Shown here piece after piece: positions 21,225 through 31,364 of a DNA stretch of 64,000 nucleotides; the stretch's first letter is position 1, and the number at the start of each line of letters is the position of its first letter. A program made the translations under genes and the position numbers. This stretch comes from an uncultured Phocaeicola sp. (GTDB lineage Bacteria; Bacteroidota; Bacteroidia; Bacteroidales; Bacteroidaceae). The stretch is from NCBI GenBank assembly GCA_944319745.1, contig CALUET010000022.1, positions 124,001-188,000 on the forward strand, read 5' to 3'. Under the pieces are notes generated by a model that was not told the origin of the DNA, did not search any database, and saw only the letters and a list, made by a program, of their open reading frames with translations.

Positions 21225-22130
21225 TTAAAATAACTTAGCGGGATATTCGCCAGCTTCCACCAATGCCTGAATCTTATCGACTACGCCTTGACGGTCGGCA
21301 GCGTAGGTCACTCCGAACCATTTCGAGGTCGTATCAAGCACTTTTACGGTAGCAGTCTTATCGTTTATCAGCTTATTTACCAACAAAGGAATAAAGAATT
21401 CCGCCTTAATGTTGTTTATCTGTTCCTTCAGGAAGGCGATAAAATAGTCTTCCGAATAGCGGAAATAATCGGGGGTAAAGCCCCACATATTCATAGACAC
21501 GGGCGTATTGTCTTCCACCGGCACCCATTCTCCTTTCTCATCCTTGTAACAAACCGTCCCGTTTATGCGCATAATCTCCGTACGTTCCACCACCGAAACA
21601 AGGTGTTGTTCCTCATCAGTTGAACAAATACCGCGGGCAACCGTTCCGCTTTCCGACAACGTATTTCCCACACGAAAACCTACCATGCAGTAATCATTCT
21701 CCGCTCCTTCCGGCAAAGCCGACAAATATTTACCCAAAACGGCGAAACTGTCTCTCCCATAGAAGTCGTCGGCATTGATCACGGCAAACGGTTCTTTAAT
21801 CACATCTTTTCCCATCAGTACGGCATGATTCGTACCCCAAGGCTTCACTCGTTCCGACGGACACGTAAATCCTTCGGGAAGTTTATCCAAAGACTGGAAT
21901 ACAACCTCCACAGGGATGTGGCTCTCATACTTACTGATTATCTTTTCTCGGAAATCTTTCTCGAAGTCTTTCCGGATAACAAAAACGATTTTACCAAAGC
22001 CCGCACGTATTGCATCGAAAATAGAATAGTCCATAATAGTCTCACCATTCGGCCCCAATCCATCCAATTGCTTCAAGCCTCCGTAACGGCTTCCCATACC
22101 TGCTGCTAAAACAAACAAAGTCGGTTTCAT
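21225..22130 (-). CDS. Sugar nucleotidyltransferase (NDP-sugar pyrophosphorylase-like)
   Basis: 301 residues from the ATG at 22130 (a TTG three codons upstream is possible but less likely). The N-terminus has the nucleotidyltransferase loop LAAGMGSRYGGLKQL with the G-x-G-T/S-R pattern. It is followed by GETIMDYSI and VIRKDF strands and the metal-binding INADDFYGRD segment near residue 120. Relatives transfer a nucleoside monophosphate onto a sugar phosphate for cell-wall or glycan synthesis. Which sugar cannot be said; the partner kinase often found next to this family is not adjacent here. It is a single-gene unit, opposite in direction to its neighbours, with its own promoter and terminator. 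Confidence 0.85.
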   Translation of the reverse strand: MKPTLFVLAAGMGSRYGGLKQLDGLGPNGETIMDYSIFDAIRAGFGKIVFVIRKDFEKDFREKIISKYESHIPVEVVFQSLDKLPEGFTCPSERVKPWGTNHAVLMGKDVIKEPFAVINADDFYGRDSFAVLGKYLSALPEGAENDYCMVGFRVGNTLSESGTVARGICSTDEEQHLVSVVERTEIMRINGTVCYKDEKGEWVPVEDNTPVSMNMWGFTPDYFRYSEDYFIAFLKEQINNIKAEFFIPLLVNKLINDKTATVKVLDTTSKWFGVTYAADRQGVVDKIQALVEAGEYPAKLF

Positions 22131-22158
22131 AATTTTCAACTTAAAATTAGTAATAACG

Positions 22159-22166
22159 CAAAGGTA
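22159..22166 (-). promoter_or_regulatory. Probable -7 element for the nucleotidyltransferase
   Basis: The minus strand reads TACCTTTG, a full match to TAnnTTTG, 29 bp from the ATG. No -33 TTTG was seen at the usual spacing. Confidence 0.45.
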
Positions 22167-22258
22167 AAAAATAATACATTTGCCATAAAATACTTACAAA
22201 AGAAAATACATTTATCGTAGTTAAATTCGTACATTCGCATAAAATAAAGCTTGCCGCA

Positions 22259-25200
22259 ATGAAAAGAAAATATATAAAATGGGGAGGAGCCATCGTTTTT
22301 TCTCCAATTATTCTCTTTATCTTACTGTGCATCCTGATATACTTACCGCCCATACAACAGTTCATGGTAAGCCAAGCAACCCGATATGCTTCTAAAACAA
22401 CCGGTATGGATATTAGAATCGAGCGCATTGTGCTCGGTTTTCCCTTCGACCTGAACATCCGAAATATACATGTTGCCGAACAAAACGATACGATACTTTA
22501 TGCCGACCAACTAAAGGTTAAGCTCAAATTGTCTCCCCTGTTGAGAAAAAAGGTGGAATTGGACGGGTTAAACCTGAAGAACATTTCTCTGAACTCTGCA
22601 AATCTGATAGAGGGAATGAGCCTGAACGGCAATCTGGGCGAGCTGTTCATTTCCGCAAAGAATGTGGCCCTTGACAAAGAAACGGCCGTCATCGACCAGA
22701 TAGCATTGAAAGATACTCACCTTTCATTGAGCCTGAATGACACAACAGCTGCCGACACAACGGCAAGCGAACCCGTTCTTTGGAAAATAAAACTGCTGAA
22801 AGCGGGGATACAAAACGTATCATTCGACCTGATACTTCCTCTCGACACAATCAGTTCCCGCTTTTATTTGCAAGAGGCCTTCCTCAACGACGGAAACATC
22901 GATCTGCAACAATCATCCTACAGTCTGGGACAAATCAGACTGACAGGGGGCTCAATCGACTACAACAGTTCCGATCAACCCATACAAACACTGGGATTCG
23001 ATCCTGCACACATCAGTATAAACCAATTAAACCTGTCCGTCGATTCCGCATATTATGGGAACGATAGCATACGGGCAACGCTGCACATGCTGAAAATGAA
23101 GGAACGTTCCGGCATAGAAATCGAATCGGCACAAGGCAAATTCCTCGTCAATTCCGAAACAGCATATATTCCTTCTTTCAAACTAAACACGACGGATTCG
23201 TCGTTCGACCTTTATGCTTTGGCCGAGCTCAACGCCCTTTCTCAAACAGGAAACGGTAATTTAAGCACACGCATCAAGGCGGATATAGGAAAAAACGACT
23301 TGTTCCGGTTCCTGCCCGACAGTCTTTCAGTGCAAAAGCAGTATTTCCCGTCGGCACCGATCTGCATCCGAAGCGGAATAGATGGGAACTTACAGAAACT
23401 CGGCCTTACGCATTTCGACATATCCATCCCGGAAACATTCCGGATGCAAGCCGACGGACAGATAGAAAATCCGCTGGACAGCCTGAAACGTAAAGGCGAT
23501 TTAAACATAAACATGGAGACGGGCAACCTGTCTTTTATCAATCGCATGACGAAAAGTTTTGCCATACCTCCGCAATTAATGCTCAACGGGCAAGCAAAAC
23601 TTGACAGTGGCCTGATTAAAACAGACTTTCATATTGCACACGGAACGGGAAAAATCGATCTGACGGCCGAATACAATTTGTCAGACACTGCCTATGCTTC
23701 AGAAATTCTCATCGACCGTTGGGACATACACCCGTTTTTACCCCAGGACTCTTTGGGCACCATTTCTGCATCTTTGACGGCAAAAGGACAAGGTTTCGAC
23801 TTTTTTTCTCCACAAACATCGATACAGGCCGAAATACATCTGGACAGCCTCCGGTACGGACGACGCGAATTTTCCGGCATCGGCCTCGATGCATCTCTGC
23901 AAGAATCGGAGCTTTCATCGCACATATATCTCAACGATAAGGCAATGGAAATCGATGCTCTGATAAAAGCCGAGATAAAAAAAGAACAGATTCTGGCAAC
24001 ACTTCACACGTCCATCGAGCGCCTTGAACTGGAAAAACTCTATCTTACGGATTTTCCGCTCGACATTTCACAGGAAATTGACATGCAATTACAGTCGGAC
24101 ATGCAGGAAAATCATCTGGTACAAGCCGCCCTCAGCAAAATAAATATCCGGAATAACGGGCATGACATCCCGGCAAAAGACATAAACATTCACATTCATA
24201 CGACAAAAGATTCCATCAGAAGCGTTATCCGAACGGGGGATCTGGAATGCCGGTTCGGCACGGGAGAAGGATTAAACAACCTTATTGACAAAGCCGGACG
24301 GTTATCTTCCCTCATACAACACCAGATAGAACGACAAAAGATTGACCATAATTCCATCATGGCTTCACTGCCCGATGCATATTTTTCCTTATCGGCAGGG
24401 AAAGACAACCTCATCGGGACGTTCCTTTCCGACGAACAAATCTATTATAACCAAGCATCTCTCCATCTGACCACTTCCACCGAAAATGGCCTGCAAAGCG
24501 ATGTTTTATTACAAAAGCTGCAAACGGAAAGCATCCTCATCGATACGATTTCGTTTAAAGCATGGCAGGATTCTACAAAAATCCACTTCAACAGCAGCAT
24601 TATTTCACCAAACAATCAGCAACAGGAAGCATTCAATATTTTATCGGAGGGATTCATTGCAGACAATGATGCTCAGATATTACTTGAGTACTTGAATGAA
24701 AAAAAAGAAACAGGGGCAAAAATCGGCTGTAATTTTGCCTTCCACGAAGAAGGACTCAACATTCATCTCATACCGGATGAGCCGACTTTGATCTACCGCC
24801 CGTTTAAAGTAAACAAAAACAATTACCTCTTTTTACAAAAAGACGGGCGTATTCTGACAGACATAAGCCTGTATGATGAACAAAACTGCGGGTTGTATTT
24901 ATATTCCACTGCAGACTCTACCGCACAACAAGACATTACGCTTGCCCTAAACCGGATTGATATTGCCGAATTTAAACGAATCATTCCATACATGCCGGAC
25001 ATCGCCGGCATCATCGACGCCGAAGCTCATTTCATACAAAAGGACTCGCAACCGTTTATGTCGCTGGAAACGAATGTAAATAAACTGACTTATAACCGGA
25101 CACCTTTAGGCGACTGGGCAATGAGTTGCGCATACTTCACGCAGGAAAAGGAGAACTTTTTCATCGATGCTTTCGTCTCTCACAACAACAAAGAGGTTGT

Positions 25201-26860
25201 TTCCGTTAGCGGAAACTATTCTTCTTCGTCTTCCGCCGAAGCAGGAAAAGACAGCATCGCCGGGAATCTGTCGGTTTCCCACCTTCCGTTAAGCATAGCC
25301 AATGCATTTATCCCCGACCAGACCGCCTTGTTGGCCGGAGACCTCGACGGAAACATCCAAATTTCCGGCCTTGTGAGTGCTCCTCTATTGAATGGAGAGT
25401 TACGATTAGACAGCACATCCGTAAACATTCCTCAGGGTTCTCTTACATTATATCTCGACAATCGTCCCATAACAATTGCAGACAATTGTCTCCGGTTCGC
25501 CCAATTTGAAATAGCCACGCAGGGAAAGTCTCCATTTATTATTGATGGAGATGTCAATATGAAGGATTTGTCTGCCATAAACCTCGACCTCAACATGAAT
25601 GCTTACAACTTTGAAGTACTGAACGCAAAGCGAACAAAAGAGGCAATCGTCTACGGCAAATTATATATCGACCTGAACTCTACGCTGAAAGGCACGCCCG
25701 AATCTCTCATGATGCGCGGGAATGCCAACATTTTGGGGAGCAGTAATTTTACATACATACTGAAAGATTCTCCGCTCACCGTAGATGATCGTCTGAACGA
25801 AACCGTTACTTTCATAAACTTCAACGACACGACATCAAACATGAAACACGAACTTCCCACTATCGCACTTGGAGGTTTAGACATGTTGCTCACATTACAT
25901 ATCGACGAAGCCGTACAGTGTCGGATGGATTTAAACGAGAACGGGAGCAATTATATACAGTTGGAAGGCGGAGGGGATCTCTCCTTTCAATACAAACCCG
26001 ACGGCAATATGCTGCTAAACGGACGTTATTCGCTGATAAGCGGCGAAATGAAATACGAAATGCCCATCATCCCCTTGAAAACATTCCACATTCAAAGCGG
26101 AAGTTATATCGAGTGGACAGGAAACATAATGAATCCTTCTTTAAACATCAAGGCGTCGGAACGCATGAGAGCATCCGTCAACCAGAGTGAAGGAAGCTCA
26201 CGTATGGTAAATTTCGACGTGGGAGTTAATCTGACCAACAGGTTGGAGAACTTAGGATTTACCTTTACTTTGGAAGCGCCCGACGATGGAAGCGTGCAAA
26301 ACGAGCTGGCTTCCATGTCGGCCGAGGAAAGAAATAAATTAGCCGTCACCATGCTTGTCACAGGAATGTACATGGTTGAAGGAAACACATCGGGAAAGGG
26401 TTTCGATGCCAACAGCGCGTTAAACTCATTTTTACAAAGCGAAATAAACAATATCGCGGGAAGTGCACTGAAGACCATCGACATAAATTTCGGAATGGAG
26501 ACGACCGGCGAGAAAGAAGCCGGAACTGATCGAACCGATTATAACTTTCAATTTGCAAAACGTTTCTGGAATAACAGGGTACGCGTGGTCATAGGTGGAA
26601 AGATTTCTACGGGAAATGAAGTACAAGACGACGAATCTTTCATCGATAACATCTCGTTGGAGTACCGCCTCGATAACAGCGGAACACGTTATATAAAACT
26701 ATTTCATGAGAAAAATTACGAGAGCATTCTCGATGGCGAAGTAACCGAAACCGGAGCGGGTATCGTTCTTCGGAAGAAAGTAAGCAAATTGGGTGAACTA
26801 TTTATCTTCAGAAACAGGAAAAAAGCCGCCAATGTTTCCGAAAAACAAACCGACAAATGA
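22259..26860 (+). CDS. tamB: Translocation and assembly module protein TamB
   Basis: 1533 residues. One N-terminal membrane anchor (about 8-30) is followed by a very long chain of amphipathic beta-strands, as expected for the AsmA-like, groove-shaped TamB/VPS13-like fold. The last 400 residues form the conserved DUF490 domain, with strands such as VDGDVNMKDLS-type repeats, GNANILGSSNFTYIL and the AVTMLVTGMY segment near the end. TamB spans the periplasm and works with a TamA/BamA-type barrel; roles in outer-membrane protein insertion and phospholipid transport are reported for the family. The stop overlaps the next gene's leader: the tamL ATG lies one base after it, which supports joint translation. 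Upstream TACATTCG at 22230 is a near match to a -7 element. Confidence 0.93.
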   Translation: MKRKYIKWGGAIVFSPIILFILLCILIYLPPIQQFMVSQATRYASKTTGMDIRIERIVLGFPFDLNIRNIHVAEQNDTILYADQLKVKLKLSPLLRKKVELDGLNLKNISLNSANLIEGMSLNGNLGELFISAKNVALDKETAVIDQIALKDTHLSLSLNDTTAADTTASEPVLWKIKLLKAGIQNVSFDLILPLDTISSRFYLQEAFLNDGNIDLQQSSYSLGQIRLTGGSIDYNSSDQPIQTLGFDPAHISINQLNLSVDSAYYGNDSIRATLHMLKMKERSGIEIESAQGKFLVNSETAYIPSFKLNTTDSSFDLYALAELNALSQTGNGNLSTRIKADIGKNDLFRFLPDSLSVQKQYFPSAPICIRSGIDGNLQKLGLTHFDISIPETFRMQADGQIENPLDSLKRKGDLNINMETGNLSFINRMTKSFAIPPQLMLNGQAKLDSGLIKTDFHIAHGTGKIDLTAEYNLSDTAYASEILIDRWDIHPFLPQDSLGTISASLTAKGQGFDFFSPQTSIQAEIHLDSLRYGRREFSGIGLDASLQESELSSHIYLNDKAMEIDALIKAEIKKEQILATLHTSIERLELEKLYLTDFPLDISQEIDMQLQSDMQENHLVQAALSKINIRNNGHDIPAKDINIHIHTTKDSIRSVIRTGDLECRFGTGEGLNNLIDKAGRLSSLIQHQIERQKIDHNSIMASLPDAYFSLSAGKDNLIGTFLSDEQIYYNQASLHLTTSTENGLQSDVLLQKLQTESILIDTISFKAWQDSTKIHFNSSIISPNNQQQEAFNILSEGFIADNDAQILLEYLNEKKETGAKIGCNFAFHEEGLNIHLIPDEPTLIYRPFKVNKNNYLFLQKDGRILTDISLYDEQNCGLYLYSTADSTAQQDITLALNRIDIAEFKRIIPYMPDIAGIIDAEAHFIQKDSQPFMSLETNVNKLTYNRTPLGDWAMSCAYFTQEKENFFIDAFVSHNNKEVVSVSGNYSSSSSAEAGKDSIAGNLSVSHLPLSIANAFIPDQTALLAGDLDGNIQISGLVSAPLLNGELRLDSTSVNIPQGSLTLYLDNRPITIADNCLRFAQFEIATQGKSPFIIDGDVNMKDLSAINLDLNMNAYNFEVLNAKRTKEAIVYGKLYIDLNSTLKGTPESLMMRGNANILGSSNFTYILKDSPLTVDDRLNETVTFINFNDTTSNMKHELPTIALGGLDMLLTLHIDEAVQCRMDLNENGSNYIQLEGGGDLSFQYKPDGNMLLNGRYSLISGEMKYEMPIIPLKTFHIQSGSYIEWTGNIMNPSLNIKASERMRASVNQSEGSSRMVNFDVGVNLTNRLENLGFTFTLEAPDDGSVQNELASMSAEERNKLAVTMLVTGMYMVEGNTSGKGFDANSALNSFLQSEINNIAGSALKTIDINFGMETTGEKEAGTDRTDYNFQFAKRFWNNRVRVVIGGKISTGNEVQDDESFIDNISLEYRLDNSGTRYIKLFHEKNYESILDGEVTETGAGIVLRKKVSKLGELFIFRNRKKAANVSEKQTDK

Positions 26861-26861
26861 C

Positions 26862-29186
26862 ATGAAACAGCGAATTATTTATATTATTTTCTGCCTTCCT
26901 TTTTTCTTGGCGATAACGGAATCCTGCTCAACCACCAAGCATCTTCCCGAAGGAGAAGTGCTGTACACCGGCATAAAGGTCATCAACATCCTGAATAACG
27001 ATCCGAGCGACAACGGAAAGAAGACGATGGAGGAAGTAGAAGCCGCCATCAGTATCGCTCCAAACAACTCGTTTTTCGGAAGTTCGAAGAAACGTTTTCC
27101 TTTTCCCTTCGGGTTATGGATATACAATCGTTTCGAACGATATGAGAAAGGATTTGGACGATGGATATTCAACAAGCTGGCCGCCGATCCGGTTTTACTC
27201 TCTACTGTCAACCCCGAAACGCGGGTAAAGGTGGCAAGCAACCTGCTCCATGACTATGGTTATTTCAATGGAAAAGTAACTTATCAAGTGGATAGTACCA
27301 AAAACCCGAGGGCCATCAAGCTAAGTTACAATATAGATATGGGAAAGCCCTTCTTCCTCGACTCTATTTCTTACGAAGGATTCTCTCCAAGAGGCGATAG
27401 TCTGATAAAAGCCACTTACAACGAACGGCTCATACGCCGGGGCGATCACTTTGATGTAACCCGGCTGAACGATGAACGCCAGCGCCTCGTCGACCTGTTT
27501 CGTGACAACGGTTACTATTACTACCGCAACGATTTAATCACTTTTCTCGCCGATACGCTTATCAACCCCGGTCATGTTTATCTGAAAATCCTGCCTCAAA
27601 AGAACGTCCCGCCCGAAGCATTGCAAACATATCATATCGGGCATACCTCGATATATCTTACGGGTTACAACGGAGAACCGCCAACCGACTCGCTAAAGAG
27701 GAAGAACTTTACTGTCTATTTTGCCGGGGAAAAACCGGGAATACGCTATAATGTACTGACAAAGCGCTTCTTATACAAGACCGGAGAACTCTATTCGCAA
27801 ACAAAACAAAACTATACGCAAGAAGCTTTGGCGCGGCTCGGAGCATTCAAGTTCAGCGAGTTTCAATATATTCCCAAGGGAAAAGACACACTCGACGTAA
27901 GAGTTAATGCCACATTCGACCTACCTTATGACAGCGAGCTGGAATTAAATGTAACAACCAAAAGCACCAAACAGACCGGACCGGGGGCAATCTTCAGTCT
28001 TTCGCGTAAGAACTTTTTGGGAATGGGCGCGTCGCTTAACTTAGAATTAAAGGGCTCTTACGAATGGCAAACGAGTTCCACCGTCGACGGAGAGAGTTCC
28101 GTTATGAACTCTTACGAGTTAGGCGCAGCCCTTTCCCTAGACTTTCCGCGCATCATACTGCCTTGGGTAAGAGACCGCGTCGATCCGTTCCGTTTCCCTT
28201 CCCAAACTAATTTTAAAATTTATGTCGAGCAAGTAAACCGTGCGCGCTATTTCAAGATGTTGTCTTTCGGCGGAACCGTTGCATACAGCTTCCAGCCTTC
28301 AAGAAGCATGAAGCATACTGTCACGCCATTGCACCTGGCCTTTAACATGCTTCAACACCGCACTGCCACATTCGATTCCATTGCTTCGGCCAACCCAATG
28401 CTGTTTCATAGTCTGGACGACCAGTTCATTCCCTCAATCACTTACACGTTTACCTATGATAATAGCTGGAAAAAGAAACGAAACCGCATATGGTGGGAGA
28501 ACTCTATCACATCAGCCGGAAACGTTACATCGCTTATTTATGCTGCATTCGGCAAGAGTTTCAAAGAAAAAGACAAGAAATTATTGGGAAATCCCTTCGC
28601 CCAATTTTTAAAATATACTACCGAACTTCGTCATCTTTATGCCTTCAGCGACAAACATCAGATAGCGAGCCGACTGATGGGAGGCATTGTTTGGGCATAC
28701 GGAAACAAGACAATTGCCCCGTACAACGAACAGTTTTACGTGGGCGGCGCCAACAGTATCCGGGCTTTTACCGTTCGTTCCATCGGTCCGGGGCGTTTTC
28801 ATCCGGCAGAGAACTCCACATATTCTTATGTAGACGAGACGGGAGACATAAAACTTGAAGCGAATCTGGAATACCGATTCCGAATCTTTTCCAACTTTCT
28901 CGGGGGAAATCTGAACGGAGCGCTATTCCTTGACGCAGGAAACGTATGGCTTTTAAGAAAAGACGAGGCACGTCCTGAAGCAGAGTTCGACTTACATAAA
29001 TTTTTCGACAGCATCGCCCTCGGCACCGGCCTGGGAATCCGTTACGATTTATCGTTTCTCGTGCTTCGCCTCGACTGGGGCGTTGCGCTCCATGTTCCCT
29101 ACGAAACAAGCAAGAGCGGCTATTATAATATTCCGAACTTCAAGGACGGTATGGGAATACATTTCGCCATCGGTTATCCGTTCTGA
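26862..29186 (+). CDS. tamL: BamA/TamA-family outer-membrane protein, lipoprotein type (TamL)
   Basis: 774 residues from the ATG at 26862; an in-frame ATG at 26793 lies inside tamB and would precede the signal peptide. The lipobox ends at Cys22 (ITESC), which sets it apart from classic TamA and fits the Bacteroidetes TamL group. POTRA-like domains occupy about 30-330, with SYEGFSPRGDSLIKATY and RLVDLFRDNGYYYYRND motifs. A 16-stranded barrel of the Omp85 family follows (QFYVGGANSIRAFTVRSIGPG is the region corresponding to the conserved VRGF/Y motif). The chain ends in an aromatic residue (GYPF), as usual for barrels. It pairs with TamB for outer-membrane assembly. Confidence 0.92.
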   Translation: MKQRIIYIIFCLPFFLAITESCSTTKHLPEGEVLYTGIKVINILNNDPSDNGKKTMEEVEAAISIAPNNSFFGSSKKRFPFPFGLWIYNRFERYEKGFGRWIFNKLAADPVLLSTVNPETRVKVASNLLHDYGYFNGKVTYQVDSTKNPRAIKLSYNIDMGKPFFLDSISYEGFSPRGDSLIKATYNERLIRRGDHFDVTRLNDERQRLVDLFRDNGYYYYRNDLITFLADTLINPGHVYLKILPQKNVPPEALQTYHIGHTSIYLTGYNGEPPTDSLKRKNFTVYFAGEKPGIRYNVLTKRFLYKTGELYSQTKQNYTQEALARLGAFKFSEFQYIPKGKDTLDVRVNATFDLPYDSELELNVTTKSTKQTGPGAIFSLSRKNFLGMGASLNLELKGSYEWQTSSTVDGESSVMNSYELGAALSLDFPRIILPWVRDRVDPFRFPSQTNFKIYVEQVNRARYFKMLSFGGTVAYSFQPSRSMKHTVTPLHLAFNMLQHRTATFDSIASANPMLFHSLDDQFIPSITYTFTYDNSWKKKRNRIWWENSITSAGNVTSLIYAAFGKSFKEKDKKLLGNPFAQFLKYTTELRHLYAFSDKHQIASRLMGGIVWAYGNKTIAPYNEQFYVGGANSIRAFTVRSIGPGRFHPAENSTYSYVDETGDIKLEANLEYRFRIFSNFLGGNLNGALFLDAGNVWLLRKDEARPEAEFDLHKFFDSIALGTGLGIRYDLSFLVLRLDWGVALHVPYETSKSGYYNIPNFKDGMGIHFAIGYPF

Positions 29187-29251
29187 TGATGTTTTACGAA
29201 CGATTCTGCCACATAAAAACAGAATACCCTAAAAGAAACCCTACTTTTTCG

Positions 29252-29259
29252 TACTTTTG
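29252..29259 (+). promoter_or_regulatory. Probable -7 element for the cyclophilin gene
   Basis: TACTTTTG matches TAnnTTTG, 20 bp upstream of the ATG at 29280. The -33 region is not clear. Confidence 0.5.
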
Positions 29260-29279
29260 CAATATAAACAACAGGCTGT

Positions 29280-30122
29280 ATGAAACAACTATTTATTTTA
29301 CTAACCGCAATTGCCGGCATTCTAACGGCATGTTCCGGCAATTTCAAAAACAAAAAATACATGAAAGAAGGAAACGAACCACTCGTCCGCATTGAAACAA
29401 CATCAGGAGATATCATTGTAAAGCTGTATAATGAAACGCCCAAACACCGTGATAATTTCATCAAACTGGTGAAAGAAGGTGCTTACGACAAGACTTTATT
29501 TCACCGTGTCATTAAGGATTTTATGATTCAAGCGGGCGATCCAAAAAGCAAAAACGCTACGGCCAATACCTTACTGGGCGACGCAAGTAACGAACATAAG
29601 ATTCCGGCCGAGATCAACAAGAACCTGTTCCATAAAAGAGGAGCGCTGGCTGCCGCACGACAAAACGACAACATCAATCCACAAAGAGCCTCATCGGGCT
29701 ACCAGTTTTACATCGTAACCGGGAAAACATTCAGCGAGCCGCAACTTATTTCTCTCGAAAACGAGATGGAAAGCACCCGATTAACTGCCGTATTCGACAC
29801 GTTGGCACGCAAACACATGAAAGAAATTTACCAAATGAGAAAGGCTAACGACCAAAAAGGACTGCTGGCTTTACAAGATACACTCGAGGCACAAGCACGA
29901 AAACAATTGAAAGAAGAAGGTGGAACAAAGTTTAGCGAAGCACAAAAGCAGGCATATACCACGATAGGAGGCGCCCCTCATTTGGACGGATCATACACGG
30001 TTTTCGGAGAAGTCGTTGACGGCATGGACACCGTAGACAAGATAAATACAGCGAAAACGGGCCGAGCAGACCGCCCGGAGGAAGACATCCGCATCGTAAA
30101 AGCTACGGTTATAAAGGAGTAA
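29280..30122 (+). CDS. Cyclophilin-type peptidyl-prolyl isomerase lipoprotein with insertion
   Basis: 280 residues; lipobox LTAC gives the anchor at about Cys18. The cyclophilin fold starts near 34 (VRIETTSGDIIVKLYNETPKH) with LFHRVIKDFMIQAGDP and GALAAAR..D......SSGYQFYIV. An insertion of about 80 residues (roughly 160-235, charged and probably helical: ENEMESTRLTAVFD..., Lys/Gln-rich) separates the QFYIVTG strand from the closing YTVFGEVVDGMDTVDKI segment. Such insertions are common in Bacteroidetes cyclophilins. It should assist folding in the periplasm. It begins a run with the M16 peptidase (3-bp gap), MATE and the hybrid kinase. Confidence 0.93.
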   Translation: MKQLFILLTAIAGILTACSGNFKNKKYMKEGNEPLVRIETTSGDIIVKLYNETPKHRDNFIKLVKEGAYDKTLFHRVIKDFMIQAGDPKSKNATANTLLGDASNEHKIPAEINKNLFHKRGALAAARQNDNINPQRASSGYQFYIVTGKTFSEPQLISLENEMESTRLTAVFDTLARKHMKEIYQMRKANDQKGLLALQDTLEAQARKQLKEEGGTKFSEAQKQAYTTIGGAPHLDGSYTVFGEVVDGMDTVDKINTAKTGRADRPEEDIRIVKATVIKE

Positions 30123-30125
30123 TCT

Positions 30126-31364
30126 ATGATACATGTCAACCGCCATATCCTGACAAACGGACTGCGTATCGTGCATCATGAAGATGATACAACGAAAATG
30201 GTTTGCCTGAACCTGCTGTACGATGTGGGTGCACGCGACGAAGATCCGAGCCACACGGGCTTTGCTCATCTCTTCGAACACCTGATGTTCGGAGGATCCG
30301 CCCACATTCCCGACTATGACACGCCGGTACAAAATGCAGGAGGAGAGAACAATGCCTGGACAAACAACGACATTACAAATTACTATATAACCCTTCCTTA
30401 CCAGAACGCAGAAACCGCCTTTTGGCTGGAAAGCGACCGCATGCTGTCTTTAAAGTTTAGTCAAAGGAGTCTGGACATACAGAAGAATGTAGTCATAGAA
30501 GAGTTTAAACAACGCAACTTGAACCAGCCTTACGGCGACACGTCCCATTTGCTTCGAGAGATGGCTTACCAGATTCATCCGTACCAATGGCCAACAATCG
30601 GTAAAGACATAAGCCACATCAGCAACGCAACATTGGATGATGTAAAAGACTTTTTCTATCGTTTTTATGCACCGAACAACGCAATCCTTGCAGTGACCGG
30701 GCATATCTCGTTCGAAGAAACCGTACGTCTTGCCACAAAATGGTTCGCCCCCATCCCGCCTCGCGACGTAAAGATAAGACAACTCCCGAAAGAAAAACCG
30801 CAAACGTCTCTTCGTCGCCGGACAGTGGAGCGCAACGTTCCGGTAGATGCCCTGTATATGGCGTTTCACATGCCGAATCGTTTTCAACCGGAGTATTACC
30901 ACTGCGACCTCATAACCGACGTTCTTTCAAACGGACGTTCGTCACGCCTCAACCGTTCCTTGGTGCAAGAACAGAAAGTTTTTTCCTCCATTGATGCATA
31001 TATATCGGGAAGCATCGATGAAGGTCTCCTGTTCATTGTGGGAAAACCTGCAGAAGGAATATCCCTATCTTCGGCGGAAACTCACGTATGGGACGAATTG
31101 TTTAAACTGAAAGAATGCCTTGTTCCGGAGGAAGAAATGGAAAAAGTAAAAAACAAATTCGAGAGCGAACAAATATTCAATAACCTCAATTATCTGAACA
31201 TAGCCACAAACCTGGCTTATTTCGAGCTGTTGGGAAAAGCGGAAGACCTCAATCTCGAAGTCGGGAAATATCGTTCCATCACGGCAAAAGACATAAAAGA
31301 CACGGCCAATCGAATATTTGTTCCCGAAAACTGCAACATTCTTTATTATAAAGCCATAAAATGA
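30126..31364 (+). CDS. M16 family zinc metallopeptidase (insulinase/processing peptidase-like)
   Basis: 412 residues. The inverted zinc motif HxxEH is present as His48, Glu51 and His52 (HLFEHLMFGG), with the third ligand probably in the NVVIEEFKQR segment about 75 residues later. The second domain has the usual R/Y pair region around VLSNGRSSRLNRSLVQEQ. The length of about 410 matches the single-unit bacterial M16 peptidases that dimerise. No signal peptide was found, so it is likely cytoplasmic or its export is not obvious. It degrades small peptides in characterised relatives. It follows the cyclophilin gene by 3 bp, and the MATE start overlaps its stop by 4 bp (ATGA). Confidence 0.92.
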   Translation: MIHVNRHILTNGLRIVHHEDDTTKMVCLNLLYDVGARDEDPSHTGFAHLFEHLMFGGSAHIPDYDTPVQNAGGENNAWTNNDITNYYITLPYQNAETAFWLESDRMLSLKFSQRSLDIQKNVVIEEFKQRNLNQPYGDTSHLLREMAYQIHPYQWPTIGKDISHISNATLDDVKDFFYRFYAPNNAILAVTGHISFEETVRLATKWFAPIPPRDVKIRQLPKEKPQTSLRRRTVERNVPVDALYMAFHMPNRFQPEYYHCDLITDVLSNGRSSRLNRSLVQEQKVFSSIDAYISGSIDEGLLFIVGKPAEGISLSSAETHVWDELFKLKECLVPEEEMEKVKNKFESEQIFNNLNYLNIATNLAYFELLGKAEDLNLEVGKYRSITAKDIKDTANRIFVPENCNILYYKAIK